Notes under the pieces: generated by a model
The model's input: the letters and a program-made list of their open reading frames with translations, nothing else
Database searches by the model: none
What the model was told of the DNA's origin: nothing
Program-made: the position numbers and the translations under genes
Part shown: one piece after another, positions 44,547-55,085 of the stretch
How positions within the stretch are numbered: the first letter of the stretch is position 1
Layout: every line of letters begins with the position of its first letter
From: Bradyrhizobium manausense
GTDB lineage: Bacteria; Pseudomonadota; Alphaproteobacteria; Rhizobiales; Xanthobacteraceae
Assembly (NCBI RefSeq): GCF_018131105.1
Contig: NZ_JAFCJI010000002.1
Location: 868,001 to 932,000, forward strand
Direction: 5' to 3'
Length of the DNA: 64,000 nt

Positions 44547-46022
44547 ATGACCATCGCCGCCAGTCTTCCGGTCGCGCGCACCCAGCGCAATCTGGCGCCG
44601 CTCTGCGTCGCAGCCGCGAGTTTCCTGCTGCTGCTGGTGAGCGGCGACAGCCTGCTGCACGATCCGGATACGCTCTGGCAGATCAAGGTCGGCCAGTGGA
44701 TTCTCGATCATCACGCCGTGCCCTGGACCGATCTCTATTCGCTGACGCGTCAGGGCGAGGTCTGGCTCTCGACGTCGTGGTTGTCGCAGGTGCTGTTCGC
44801 GACGACCTATGCGGGGTGGGGCTGGGCCGGGCCCGTCGTGCTCACCGCAGCCGCGATCGCGCTCGCGATGGCGCTGCTGCTGGCCTTCCTGCAACGGCAT
44901 CTCGACCTGCCCTATGCACTGGTGTTCTGCCTGCTGATGATGACGCTGGCGGCGCCGCATCTGCTGGCCCGCCCGCATGTGCTGGCGCTGCCGGTCATGG
45001 TCGCCTGGAGCGGCGCGTTGATGACCGCCGCCGATCGCGGCCGCGCGCCATCATTCCTGTTGCTGCCGTTGATGGCGCTGTGGGCCAACCTTCACGGCGG
45101 CTTCGTGCTCGGGCTCGCCCTGACCGGTGCAATCGGCCTCGAATCGCTCTGGCGCGCAGCGCCCGCGCGCCGGCTGGCGCTCGCGGTGCAATGGGCCACA
45201 TTCGGGCTTGGCGCGCTCGCGGCGAGCTGCTGCACGCCCTATGGCCTGGACACGCTACTCGGGGCCGCCCGCATCCTCAACCTCGGCAAATCATTCTCCG
45301 TCATCGCCGAATGGCGTCCGGCCGATTTCAGCTCCTTCAGTCCGTTCGCCGGCGCACTGCTCGGATTGCTCGGTCTCGCGTTGACGCGCGGCCTGTCGCT
45401 GTCGCCGCCGCGCGTGCTGCTGATCCTCGGCGCCACCTGGATGGCGCTGGCACATGTCCGCAGCATCGAAACCTTTGGTGTGCTCGTCCCCCTGGTTCTG
45501 GCGCAGCCGCTGAGTGGCTGGATCAAGTCCGTTTCAGAACCACCGCGCGGCCTGCGGATGGCACCCGGCGCCCCCGCGGCTCTGGCCGCCATGGCGATCC
45601 TGCTCGCGACCGCAAGCGCGACAGCGACCTTCGCCGCACATCACACCTTCGAATTCTCCACGGCGCAGACGCCGGTTGCGGCAGCCGATGTGCTGGCCGA
45701 GCGCAAGGCCGCGCGCATCTTCAATTCCTACGGTTTCGGCGGCTACCTCATCGTTCGCGGCATCAGGCCTTTCGTCGATGGCCGGTCGGAGCTTTTCGGC
45801 GAGAAATTCCTGATGGACTATTTCGCCGCCGAAGACGGCCGCGACGTGCCCGGCCTCCTGCGGATGCTCGACGAATTCGGGATCGATGCGACCCTGCTGA
45901 CGGTCGATTCACCCGCCGCCCAAATTCTGGATCACATCAAGGGCTGGAAGCGGGTCTATGCGGACAAGATTGCCGTGATCCATATGCGGGACGATCAGCA
46001 GATCACCACGCCGCCGAAGTGA
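44547..46022 (+). CDS. Polytopic membrane protein, tandem paralogue 2 (GT-C-like)
   Basis: This 491-aa protein starts MTIAASLPVARTQRNLAPLC, 10 bases after paralogue 1. It has the same architecture and matching landmarks: DPDTLWQIKVGQWILDHH, STSWLSQVLFATTYAGW, LWANLHGGFVLGLAL and GGYLIVRGIRPFVDGRSELFG. The copies are clearly homologous along their whole lengths but well diverged, so this is an old duplication. The C-terminal soluble segments (DSPAAQILDHIKGWKRVY) are the most conserved part. Function as for paralogue 1. Confidence 0.7.
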   Translation: MTIAASLPVARTQRNLAPLCVAAASFLLLLVSGDSLLHDPDTLWQIKVGQWILDHHAVPWTDLYSLTRQGEVWLSTSWLSQVLFATTYAGWGWAGPVVLTAAAIALAMALLLAFLQRHLDLPYALVFCLLMMTLAAPHLLARPHVLALPVMVAWSGALMTAADRGRAPSFLLLPLMALWANLHGGFVLGLALTGAIGLESLWRAAPARRLALAVQWATFGLGALAASCCTPYGLDTLLGAARILNLGKSFSVIAEWRPADFSSFSPFAGALLGLLGLALTRGLSLSPPRVLLILGATWMALAHVRSIETFGVLVPLVLAQPLSGWIKSVSEPPRGLRMAPGAPAALAAMAILLATASATATFAAHHTFEFSTAQTPVAAADVLAERKAARIFNSYGFGGYLIVRGIRPFVDGRSELFGEKFLMDYFAAEDGRDVPGLLRMLDEFGIDATLLTVDSPAAQILDHIKGWKRVYADKIAVIHMRDDQQITTPPK

Positions 46023-46054
46023 ACGCAGGGCATGCCCAGGCCGCGTTCGATTGC

Positions 46055-47830
46055 TCAACCGGCAGATCGATCGGCCGTCGGCGATGTGTCTTTCCGTGCC
46101 GCAGGCCGATCGGCGCCCGTTGAAAATACGCAGAGCCGCTTCGTTCGATAGAGCAGGCCGCTTCCCGTTTCCGGGCCCTGACAGATGTCGACGACATAGC
46201 CGATGCCGTTGCGCGACGCGTAAGCCATTCGCTCCGCGAGCGAATTGAGGCCATCGACGTCGGTCATCCGGGGTCGCCAGATTCGATAGTAGGAAGGCGT
46301 CAGCACCGACGATCCACCGCGTTTGAAATCGACCCAGATGCGACGATGCGAGACGAACTCGAAGACGCCGGCGCGATCCAGCGCCATATCGGCAAGGCTC
46401 ACTTCGGGCCGACCCTCGAGCTCCGGTCGTCTTGGCGTGAGGAACATCGCCGTGGAAGGCGTGTTGAGACGCGCCCACCTGCCAATGTCGGTCCATTCGG
46501 CAACCGCCTCATCGCAGAGACGGTTGAAGTTGACGCCGGACCGGATCGCGAGCGGGCATGCAACGAACACGGTGATGGCAAGCACCAGGTAGCCGGCGGT
46601 GCGCTGATAGGACGGCGCCGGTCCAGCCACGCCAGTTCGAAAGACAAAGATCAAAACGGCGGCAACGAATGCCAGGCCGGTCCAGCCTTCAAAGGTCAGG
46701 AACAGCACGACAAGACAGGCCGGGAGGAAAGTCGCCTCCCCGTCGCGCCGCAACCAGTTCGTCGCCAGTGCCGCAATCGCCAGGGCGGCAAGCAGGTGAA
46801 TGACCGTGCCCGATCGCAGCAGATGAAGGTTGATAAGAATCGGTGATCCCGTGAGGGAAGGAAGGACGATGCCGATCAGATAGACCAGAATGGCCCCCAA
46901 ATAGGCTGCCCGCAATTCGGGGGCGACCCGCTTCGGCCAGAAGAACGCAAGCGCACCGACGAGGGTGACACCAAGCAGTCCGACGATGTCGCCGATCGAG
47001 GTCGAACCGATCAGGAAATGCCCCGGAAAATACTGGCGAAGGAAACTGCGAAAATCGATGTCCAGCGGGTGACCAAATTCCGGATTTGCGAGAAACCCGT
47101 GAAGCACGACCAGCAGGAACGGCAAGCTCAGAACGGAGCCGATCAGCACGCGCAAGGAGAGCTGGCCGATCGTCGTTCTCCGCTGCGACAAATGATAGAT
47201 TCCAATCAGCACCAGCGGCGGCACGAGCCAGGCCGCAAAGAAGGCGTTGATGAAGGCCGTGATGCCGACGGCGACGACTGCTGCTGTGTAGCGGCCCCGT
47301 GCGCCAAAGTAGATTGCCAGAAGAGCCACGCCATTCGCCATCTCCGAATGAGTGAAGTAGTTGATGAACAGACCGCCGGAACCGGCGTAGCTGTAGCCAT
47401 CCAGAAACGCGGTGAAGCAGACGATCAGGCTGAAGACGATCTTGTCGCGGCGCTCGGTCACCCCCAGCAGGGTGGCGCAACAGAGAAATCCGACAAAGCA
47501 GACGAGCCGGGAGAGGAAAAACAGGATGAAGAACAGCAGCGGAATGTGGTCGAAATACTTCTCGACTCCGCTCAACACCAGCCAGACGCCGGACGCGAAG
47601 TAACGCAACGACTGGATAAACCCGTCGTCCTGATATTGCGGCTCGTTGTAGAGACCGGCGACGATCGGCAGATGATAGAGATTATTCGTCAGGCCGAAGA
47701 CGAATCCCGTGCGCAACACGGATAGCGCCGTGGCGACCGCTGCGACCGGAAAGGTTTCTGCCCAGAAGGTCGAGATGCTGGTCGAGCGACCTTGGCAGAC
47801 CATGTCAGAAGTGACGTTGACGTCCGCCAT
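46055..47830 (-). CDS. Large polytopic membrane protein, unknown function
   Basis: This 591-aa protein has at least twelve helices and a soluble C-terminal part of about 150 residues (AVAEWTDIGRWARLNTPSTA, then FEFVSHRRIWVDFKRGG). It resembles the large multi-pass proteins often found with surface polysaccharide or lipid-linked sugar genes, but I do not recognise a family. The short Asp/Glu motif NEPQYQDDGF lies in the first outer loop. It converges on the paralogue pair with a 32-base gap. No sugar-nucleotide genes are nearby. Confidence 0.7.
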   Translation of the reverse strand: MADVNVTSDMVCQGRSTSISTFWAETFPVAAVATALSVLRTGFVFGLTNNLYHLPIVAGLYNEPQYQDDGFIQSLRYFASGVWLVLSGVEKYFDHIPLLFFILFFLSRLVCFVGFLCCATLLGVTERRDKIVFSLIVCFTAFLDGYSYAGSGGLFINYFTHSEMANGVALLAIYFGARGRYTAAVVAVGITAFINAFFAAWLVPPLVLIGIYHLSQRRTTIGQLSLRVLIGSVLSLPFLLVVLHGFLANPEFGHPLDIDFRSFLRQYFPGHFLIGSTSIGDIVGLLGVTLVGALAFFWPKRVAPELRAAYLGAILVYLIGIVLPSLTGSPILINLHLLRSGTVIHLLAALAIAALATNWLRRDGEATFLPACLVVLFLTFEGWTGLAFVAAVLIFVFRTGVAGPAPSYQRTAGYLVLAITVFVACPLAIRSGVNFNRLCDEAVAEWTDIGRWARLNTPSTAMFLTPRRPELEGRPEVSLADMALDRAGVFEFVSHRRIWVDFKRGGSSVLTPSYYRIWRPRMTDVDGLNSLAERMAYASRNGIGYVVDICQGPETGSGLLYRTKRLCVFSTGADRPAARKDTSPTADRSAG

Positions 47831-48231
47831 TGGGGTGCCGGAAAAGGTGACGGCTGGGCATCAGCCTCGGTTGAGCGCAAGATCGACAGTCCGTCATGGA
47901 CGCCCTGGCGCTCCACGCTCGCGGAGCGATGAAGACGGACAGCATCAGGACTAAAGCGCAAACGCTAATGGCGAATTAACCGACGCTCCCGGATCGGACC
48001 ACCGCCCCCGGTGACAGGTCTCTTAACCAGGATACGACCCCCCTCGCCGGCATGGTCATCGATGGCACGCCATCGCGGTCATCATGGTGGATGGTATCTC
48101 GCAACGGCACCTGGACGCACCGGGACCGAGTGCCTGTCTGCAAGCGTGAGGTTTGCTCCCCCACACCGTTGCGAGAGGCCTTGCACGGATCGATCTGCCT
48201 CCGGCATCATGGGCCCGGAGGCCGCCTATCC
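47831..48231. other. 401-base spacer between membrane protein and small gene
   Basis: I find no convincing gene here. Several short inverted repeats are present, for example CGCTCC with GGAGCG near 47910. An open frame from 48052 runs in phase with the next gene, but its upstream part is low-quality sequence, so the later start at 48232 is preferred. Confidence 0.45.
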
Positions 48232-48567
48232 GTGTCATTGAAGAATCCGGACGCAATCGCCGTCATCGTGTCAGCACTTCGCGACGTCCACGGAGACGAC
48301 GTCGCGCGAATGATGCTGGTCGAAGGCATGAGTCTGGCCAATCTGCTCGATGCGATGTTTTCGGCGCCCCTGACGCACCGTGAGGCCATTCGCGCGATTA
48401 CCGACGGGCTGGATGACTTCATCATCACGCCGGACCTCGGGCCTGTGTGGCACCTCAAATATATCTACGGAAACCAGCCTGGCTCCCTCCACGTCGTGGA
48501 CCTGGAGATCGCCACGCCGGACGGTACGCTGGCGAGCACGGACGCCTGGCTTCGTCTCGCCTCCTGA
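48232..48567 (+). CDS. Conserved hypothetical protein
   Basis: This 111-aa soluble protein starts at GTG (MSLKNPDAIAVIVSALRDVHG), with GGAGG ten bases upstream. It has a helical first half (VARMMLVEGMSLANLLDAMF), and a second half with strands (ITPDLGPVWHLKYIYGNQ). I do not recognise a domain. There is no signal peptide. It is isolated between a spacer and a palindromic repeat. Confidence 0.6.
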   Translation: MSLKNPDAIAVIVSALRDVHGDDVARMMLVEGMSLANLLDAMFSAPLTHREAIRAITDGLDDFIITPDLGPVWHLKYIYGNQPGSLHVVDLEIATPDGTLASTDAWLRLAS

Positions 48568-48606
48568 GAGACGGCGGGGCTGAATTACGGTCGCAACCGC
48601 GGCCGT

Positions 48607-48690
48607 CTCGTCATTGCGAGCGCAGCGAAGCAATCCAGAATACCGCCTTGGAGAGACTCCGGATTGCTTCGCTGCGCTCGCAATGACGAG
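48607..48690. repeat. Palindromic repeat with perfect 30-base arms
   Basis: The arm at 48607-48636 begins CTCGTCATTGCGAGCGCAGC and ends AAGCAATCC. The arm at 48661-48690 is its exact reverse complement, with a 24-base loop between. The CATTGCGAGCG core is the kind of repeat I recall as common between genes in alphaproteobacteria. It may act as a transcript end between the convergent small gene and ftsH. Confidence 0.8.
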
Positions 48691-48726
48691 GCAACACTGT
48701 TTCCGCCCGCAAGAAAAAAACAGCCA

Positions 48727-48754
48727 ATAAAAAACGCGGCGTTTCCGCCGCGTT
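48727..48754 (-). terminator. Rho-independent terminator of ftsH
   Basis: On the minus strand AACGCGGC and GCCGCGTT pair around a short GGAAAC-type loop and are followed by TTTTTT. It lies 27 bases after the ftsH stop. Confidence 0.85.
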
Positions 48755-48780
48755 CTTCAATTCGATCTGCCGCTTCTCGA

Positions 48781-50703
<1,923 letters not shown>

Positions 50704-50968
50704 CGATCTTCCTTCGTGGTCGCGCGGATCGCGGCCTCATCCTTGGGCTTCACGAGGAAATCCCCAAGGAATCCTCATCGTTAGACGTCTACAATTTAGG
50801 TGCCGCCCCGGTCGCTGCCAAGGGAACGAGATGGGACTATTTAGCCCATCTTAGGGCGATTCCCGCTGAAATAATGGCACCGGGGCCGGGGTTTTTCCTG
50901 CCTGGTTAAGGTGTCCTGTCAGTGGCCAATGGAAACGGCCGGTGTCGTGGTCCGTCCCCATCCGCCCT

Positions 50969-52054
50969 TCAGGCCCCCTTTTGCGCTCCTTTGCGACGAC
51001 GGGCCGGCGCAGGCGCGACGTGGATACGCCCCCCGGCAAGGCTGATCAAGGCTCCCGCCAGGGTCTGCTTCAGGATCGCACGGCCATTTGCCCGCGCGCG
51101 GGACGCGCCAGCCATGTTCTGATCGCGCACGGCCTGATCGAGCGCGGCCAGCAGGGTCTCGATCTTGCCGAGTTCCGCAGGCCCTTCGTGGCCGAGCGCG
51201 TCGATCGCCCGCAGCAGGAGCCGCAGCCGGACTTCTTCCGGCAAAGTGGCAAAAGCCGCGGCCTCGAAACTGCGAACGCCCGGCTGCGGCTGTTGGCCGC
51301 GATCCCGCAATCGGAGGAAGCGCTCGGCGCCGTCGGTCAGGACCTCGACCGCCGCGTTGGCGCGGGCAAGCCGCACCGAGAGCCGCACCAGCGTGCGGGC
51401 GTCGCCGCCCTCGGCTGCGAGCTGCGGCAGCAGTGCGCGAAGCCGGGGCCGCGTGAAGGACGCGTCGCGGTTGGTGGGGTCGTCGGCGAAGCCGATCCCG
51501 GCCCGCTTCAGGGTTGCGATCAGTTGCGATTTCGGAACATCGAGCAGCGGACGCGCCAGCACGACGCCGTCACGGCTCGAGAAGCGCGCCATCGCCGAGA
51601 GCCCGGCGATGCCGCTGCCGCGGAGCAGCCGCATCAGAAGCGTCTCGGCCTGGTCGTCACGGGTATGAGCGGTCAGCACGTGGCTTGCGCCGGCGCTGCG
51701 GGCGGCTTGCACGAGCAGGCGGTAGCGGGCTTCGCGCGCGGCGGCGGGCAATCCCGTCGTCGGCTTGGCGCCGCGCCAGCGCAGGGTCCGGTGCGCAAGG
51801 CCAAGCTTGGCGGCGAGCCGCTTGACCTCGCGCGCTTCGCGTGCGGCCTCTGCCCGCAAACCATGATCGACGGTGACGACCGTGAGCTCAGGGCCGCGCG
51901 TAAAACTGCGCCGCCAGCGCGCCGCGAGCCACATCAGCGCGACCGAGTCGGGTCCGCCGGAGACCGCGAGCACCAGCGCCGGCGCAGCCTTCAACTCGGC
52001 AAAGAGCTGCTTCGCCGCGCGTGCGGAGATCGGAGAATTGTCGCCGTCGGACAT
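50969..52054 (-). CDS. tilS: tRNA(Ile)-lysidine synthase
   Basis: TilS adds lysine to C34 of tRNA-Ile(CAU), using ATP, so that AUA is read as isoleucine. The PP-loop motif SGGPDS is at the start of the domain (LVLAVSGGPDSVALMW), with VTVDHGLR, HTRDDQAETLLMRLLRGSG following. The 361 aa length fits the alphaproteobacterial form with a reduced C-terminus. The ATG at 52054 (MSDGDNSPI) is preferred over the GTG at 52153. It lies between cpoB and ftsH. Confidence 0.93.
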   Translation of the reverse strand: MSDGDNSPISARAAKQLFAELKAAPALVLAVSGGPDSVALMWLAARWRRSFTRGPELTVVTVDHGLRAEAAREAREVKRLAAKLGLAHRTLRWRGAKPTTGLPAAAREARYRLLVQAARSAGASHVLTAHTRDDQAETLLMRLLRGSGIAGLSAMARFSSRDGVVLARPLLDVPKSQLIATLKRAGIGFADDPTNRDASFTRPRLRALLPQLAAEGGDARTLVRLSVRLARANAAVEVLTDGAERFLRLRDRGQQPQPGVRSFEAAAFATLPEEVRLRLLLRAIDALGHEGPAELGKIETLLAALDQAVRDQNMAGASRARANGRAILKQTLAGALISLAGGRIHVAPAPARRRKGAQKGA

Positions 52055-52196
52055 GACGCTGCAATCTAGCGCAGCGTCATCCGCCTTGTCAGCGATCGCC
52101 ACTACGCGCGAAGCGCGATTTATTGTTGGCGCCTGATCTTTCCGGAAAGCCACTGCTCACTTTGCGCTATGCGGCCATTCGGGTCCGGATCAGTCC

Positions 52197-53246
52197 CTAG
52201 CACTTCACCCGCTTCTGCTCGCGCTCGACGGCAGCTTTGACGCCGCCCGACGCACGCGGATATTTGCGGCCGACCTCGCCGAAGGCGGCGCAGGCGGCTT
52301 CCTTCTCCTTCAGCGCGGCGAGCGACTGGCCGAGCCGCAGCAGCGCGTCCGGGGCCTTGGCCGATTTGTCGTACTTCGTGGTGACGGCGAGGAAGGCTTC
52401 GGCGGAATCGCGATATTGCTGGCGCTGGAAATAGCTTTCGCCGAGCCAGTATTGGGCGTCGCCGAGCAGCGGGTCGTTCGGATACTTCGCGGCGAAATTC
52501 TTCATGGTCTGCTCGGCGAGCGCGTAGTCCTTGCGCTGCATGTAGCCGATGCCGAGATCGAACTCGTCGCGCGGCGTCGCCGAGGGCGGCAGCGTCGCGA
52601 GCGCCGGAGCGCCGGCCGGCGGCGCGGGATAGCCCTGTTGCGCCGGCGGATAGCCGGGCTGGGCCGGCGCTGCGGCCTGCGGATAGCGGCCACCGTTGTT
52701 GCTGAGATCGAGCGGCTCGCCGGCGCCGCGCCCGCCAACCTGGCCACCGCCCGCCGACATCGGCTGCTGGCCGCCACCGAGTGCGCGCGGTGCACCGGGC
52801 GCATTCGGGGTCTGGCTCGGGTCGAATGCATCGCCGCGGCGGCGAACGCCGGGAGCGCCGGGGCCCGGCTGCTCCTGGACGATCGGCGCGGGAGACGCGA
52901 TCTGCGGCTGCTCGTAGTTCGGCTGCATGGCCTGTTGCGGCAGCTGCTGGCGATAGCCGGGGGCGACCTGAGCCGGTGGGACGCCTGCGACATTGGGCTG
53001 GACCGGCGGCTGGCCGGGCGTCGCGCCCTGCGCGCCGCCCTCGAGCTGCCGGATGCGATCCTCGAGCTGGCGGTTGCGATATTGCAGCTCTTCGTTCTGG
53101 CCGGTGAGCTGGCGCAGCTGGTTCTCCAGCCGCTCGATCCGAATCTCGGGGTCGCCGTCGTCCGACTGAGCGAAGACAGGCGTGCAAAAGCAGAGCAGCG
53201 CGGCGGTGACCACGGTGCCGGTAAAGACCTTAAATCTGGATGACAT
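52197..53246 (-). CDS. cpoB: Tol-Pal system coordinator CpoB (YbgF)
   Basis: CpoB is a periplasmic protein that links cell-wall synthesis with Tol-Pal action at division. The 349-aa chain starts MSSRFKVFTGTVV with a signal peptide ending TPVFAQ, then an N-terminal coiled coil (about residues 38-70, RIERLENQLRQLTGQNEELQ), a Gly/Pro/Gln-rich linker, and a TPR domain at the C-terminus (FDLGIGYMQRKDYALAEQTM). The ATG at 53246 has AGGG close upstream. The gene follows pal after a terminator. Confidence 0.9.
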   Translation of the reverse strand: MSSRFKVFTGTVVTAALLCFCTPVFAQSDDGDPEIRIERLENQLRQLTGQNEELQYRNRQLEDRIRQLEGGAQGATPGQPPVQPNVAGVPPAQVAPGYRQQLPQQAMQPNYEQPQIASPAPIVQEQPGPGAPGVRRRGDAFDPSQTPNAPGAPRALGGGQQPMSAGGGQVGGRGAGEPLDLSNNGGRYPQAAAPAQPGYPPAQQGYPAPPAGAPALATLPPSATPRDEFDLGIGYMQRKDYALAEQTMKNFAAKYPNDPLLGDAQYWLGESYFQRQQYRDSAEAFLAVTTKYDKSAKAPDALLRLGQSLAALKEKEAACAAFGEVGRKYPRASGGVKAAVEREQKRVKC

Positions 53247-53362
53247 CTTGCCCTGACGACGAAAGCGAAATGGCCTGCGACGGAACATGCGCGCGCCACA
53301 CATTGAAGGGGAGTACGCCAAAACTGTGACTGGCACCACGGGGATTCTGTCACAGAATGCTG

Positions 53363-53392
53363 AAACAAAACCGGCGCCCGTGAGGGCGCCGG
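53363..53392 (-). terminator. Terminator between pal and cpoB
   Basis: On the minus strand CCGGCGCCC and GGGCGCCGG pair around TCAC, then TTTTGTTTC follows, 41 bases after the pal stop. This suggests that cpoB has its own promoter, and a small ATTCTG/CAGAAT dyad sits in between (53344-53358). Confidence 0.8.
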
Positions 53393-53433
53393 CATAGTCG
53401 GTTTCCGAAGATGAACGGCGGCTGACTGAAGCG

Positions 53434-53922
53434 TCAGGAGCTCGCGTTCAGCACGGTCACAGCACGACGGTTCTGCGACCAGCAGGAGATGTCGTTACAC
53501 ACGGCGACCGGGCGCTCCTTGCCGTAGGAGATCGTGCGCATGCGGTTCGCATCGATGCCGCGCGAGGCGAGGAACGAGCGCACCGACTGGGCTCTGCGGG
53601 CGCCGAGGGCGATGTTGTACTCGCGGGTGCCGCGCTCGTCAGCGTGACCTTCAATGGTGAAGGAGTAGCGCGGATAGGTCTGCAGCCACTGCGCCTGCTT
53701 CTCCAGGGTCACGATCGCCTGCGGGGTCAGATCGGTCTGGTCGCTCTCGAAGAACACGCGGTCGCCCACGTTCACCACGAAATCCTGCTGGCTGCCCGGC
53801 GTCGCCGCGCTCGCATTGGCATCCAGGCCCGCATTCTGCTTGGCGCACGCCCCCATCGACAGCGCGATTGCGACCACTGCAGCCAGCTTCAATCCCTGGA
53901 GGATACGCATAGGATATTTCAT
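53434..53922 (-). CDS. pal: Peptidoglycan-associated lipoprotein Pal
   Basis: Pal (162 aa) is an outer-membrane lipoprotein that binds peptidoglycan and TolB. The lipobox MGAC follows a signal region (MKYPMRILQGLKLAAVVAIA). The OmpA-like domain carries FESDQTDLTPQA and the diaminopimelate-binding region FTIEGHADERGTREYN. The ATG at 53922 has GGAGG seven bases upstream; the longer open frame to 53997 is rejected. A palindrome lies 66 bases upstream. Confidence 0.95.
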   Translation of the reverse strand: MKYPMRILQGLKLAAVVAIALSMGACAKQNAGLDANASAATPGSQQDFVVNVGDRVFFESDQTDLTPQAIVTLEKQAQWLQTYPRYSFTIEGHADERGTREYNIALGARRAQSVRSFLASRGIDANRMRTISYGKERPVAVCNDISCWSQNRRAVTVLNASS

Positions 53923-53987
53923 TCCGGAGCCTCCACGCTCACGTTCGTCCACTGCTGTCCGGTCTACAGGGGGTTGGTTAAGCGAAC

Positions 53988-54009
53988 GTTCCGTCAACCT
54001 TGACGGAAC
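53988..54009. promoter_or_regulatory. 22-bp palindrome upstream of pal
   Basis: GTTCCGTCAA and TTGACGGAAC are perfect 10-base arms around CC, 66 bases before the pal start. An adjacent GAACGTTC adds a second, overlapping dyad (53984-53991). Position and symmetry suggest an operator or a leader structure. TTGACG in the right arm could serve as a -35 element, but no good -10 follows. Confidence 0.45.
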
Positions 54010-54196
54010 CTTGCCTCAGCCGGTCAAATGCCCCCAACCAGCGAAAAGCACCCATCATGGTTAATGGGTTGTAAATGTGGCGCGAGGGTGAAGGCAAGCC
54101 GCTGGATGCGCGGAACCGGGGATTATTGAGCCCGGCCTGGACCTTCTGCGGGGCTGGACCGCAGCTTCCGGTCGGGCGACCCGCCCGACGGGGTCG

Positions 54197-54937
54197 TCAG
54201 GAGGAAGCAACCAGCTTTGGACGCTCGGAGGCCACTTTCGGCAGGTCAGCGCCCGCCGACCGCGCACCGCTCTGCTCAAACAGCATGCGCCGCTCGAATG
54301 CGCTCGAGCGCATGATCGGAAAACGCGTCAGGACCTTTTCCCGCACGGCGCGGAAATCGGACGCCATCAATGCCACCTTTGCCAGGGCATTCGGAAACAG
54401 GCGCGGCGCAGCGATGGTTTCGTTCAGGAACACCCGGCGATAGAACGGCTCGTGCGCAGGTCGAACGAGCGCGAGGCCGGTATCCGCGTTGAAATGTTCG
54501 CAGGCCAGAAACACCAGCCGCACCGTCATATAAGGAAGCTCCGGAAAACACTTGGCTTTTTCTGGGCTTGCAACAAAGCGGGCCGGATCGATGAAAACCT
54601 CGCCCCGATCCAGGCGCGGGTGAAGGACGTCGCCGAACAAATCGGTCGTGCAGGACATCCGCTGTTCCGACGTCAGGACGTGGAGACGGATCGAGCTGCA
54701 AATCTCTCCATCGACATAAACGCCGAATGTCTTCGCATTGGGCGCATCGTCGTAACTATCGCTGTAGCGCTGGGACTCGGACGGCGGGATGAGTCCGCCG
54801 CGCGTATAGGCCCTGTAGCGCATCTGATAGAGCTGATCTTTCTCCTCAGGAGTCTCGATGGATCGGTAGTCGATGCGATCGAACAGCGCTCCCCCTCGCA
54901 CAGAGAGCGAAGCCCGCGGTTCGGCTTCAAACTTCAT
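54197..54937 (-). CDS. FeeM-like N-acyl amino acid synthase (acyl-transferase)
   Basis: This 246-aa protein has a GNAT-like fold related to N-acyl amino acid synthases (FeeM) and acyl-homoserine-lactone synthases. The N-terminal LYQMRYRAYTRGGLIPPSES segment and YDDAPNAKTFGVYVDGEICS are typical, as is EVFIDPARFVASPE. Such enzymes join an acyl chain from acyl-ACP to an amino acid or related amine, giving signal-like lipids. The product here is unknown. It sits between pal and a GGDEF/EAL gene, with a CtrA-type site 49 bases upstream. Confidence 0.8.
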   Translation of the reverse strand: MKFEAEPRASLSVRGGALFDRIDYRSIETPEEKDQLYQMRYRAYTRGGLIPPSESQRYSDSYDDAPNAKTFGVYVDGEICSSIRLHVLTSEQRMSCTTDLFGDVLHPRLDRGEVFIDPARFVASPEKAKCFPELPYMTVRLVFLACEHFNADTGLALVRPAHEPFYRRVFLNETIAAPRLFPNALAKVALMASDFRAVREKVLTRFPIMRSSAFERRMLFEQSGARSAGADLPKVASERPKLVASS

Positions 54938-54985
54938 CCAACATTCCTCAACTGAACAAACAACTCTCGCGAGTGTAAAAAAAGA

Positions 54986-55000
54986 TTAACAGCTCCTTAA
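54986..55000. promoter_or_regulatory. CtrA-type site, TTAA-N7-TTAA
   Basis: TTAACAGCTCCTTAA fits TTAA-N7-TTAA, the full binding site of the cell-cycle regulator CtrA, exactly. It lies 49 bases before the FeeM-like gene start and 86 bases after the GGDEF/EAL gene. The same spacer (54938-55085) also has the palindrome AGGGTTAACCCT at 55027-55038. Confidence 0.6.
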
Positions 55001-55085
55001 CAATGATGCAATGCAATCACCCTGTTAGGGTTAACCCTGGCGGTTGTGCAATGTCAGCGATTAATCCGTAATTTTACGGGGGATG

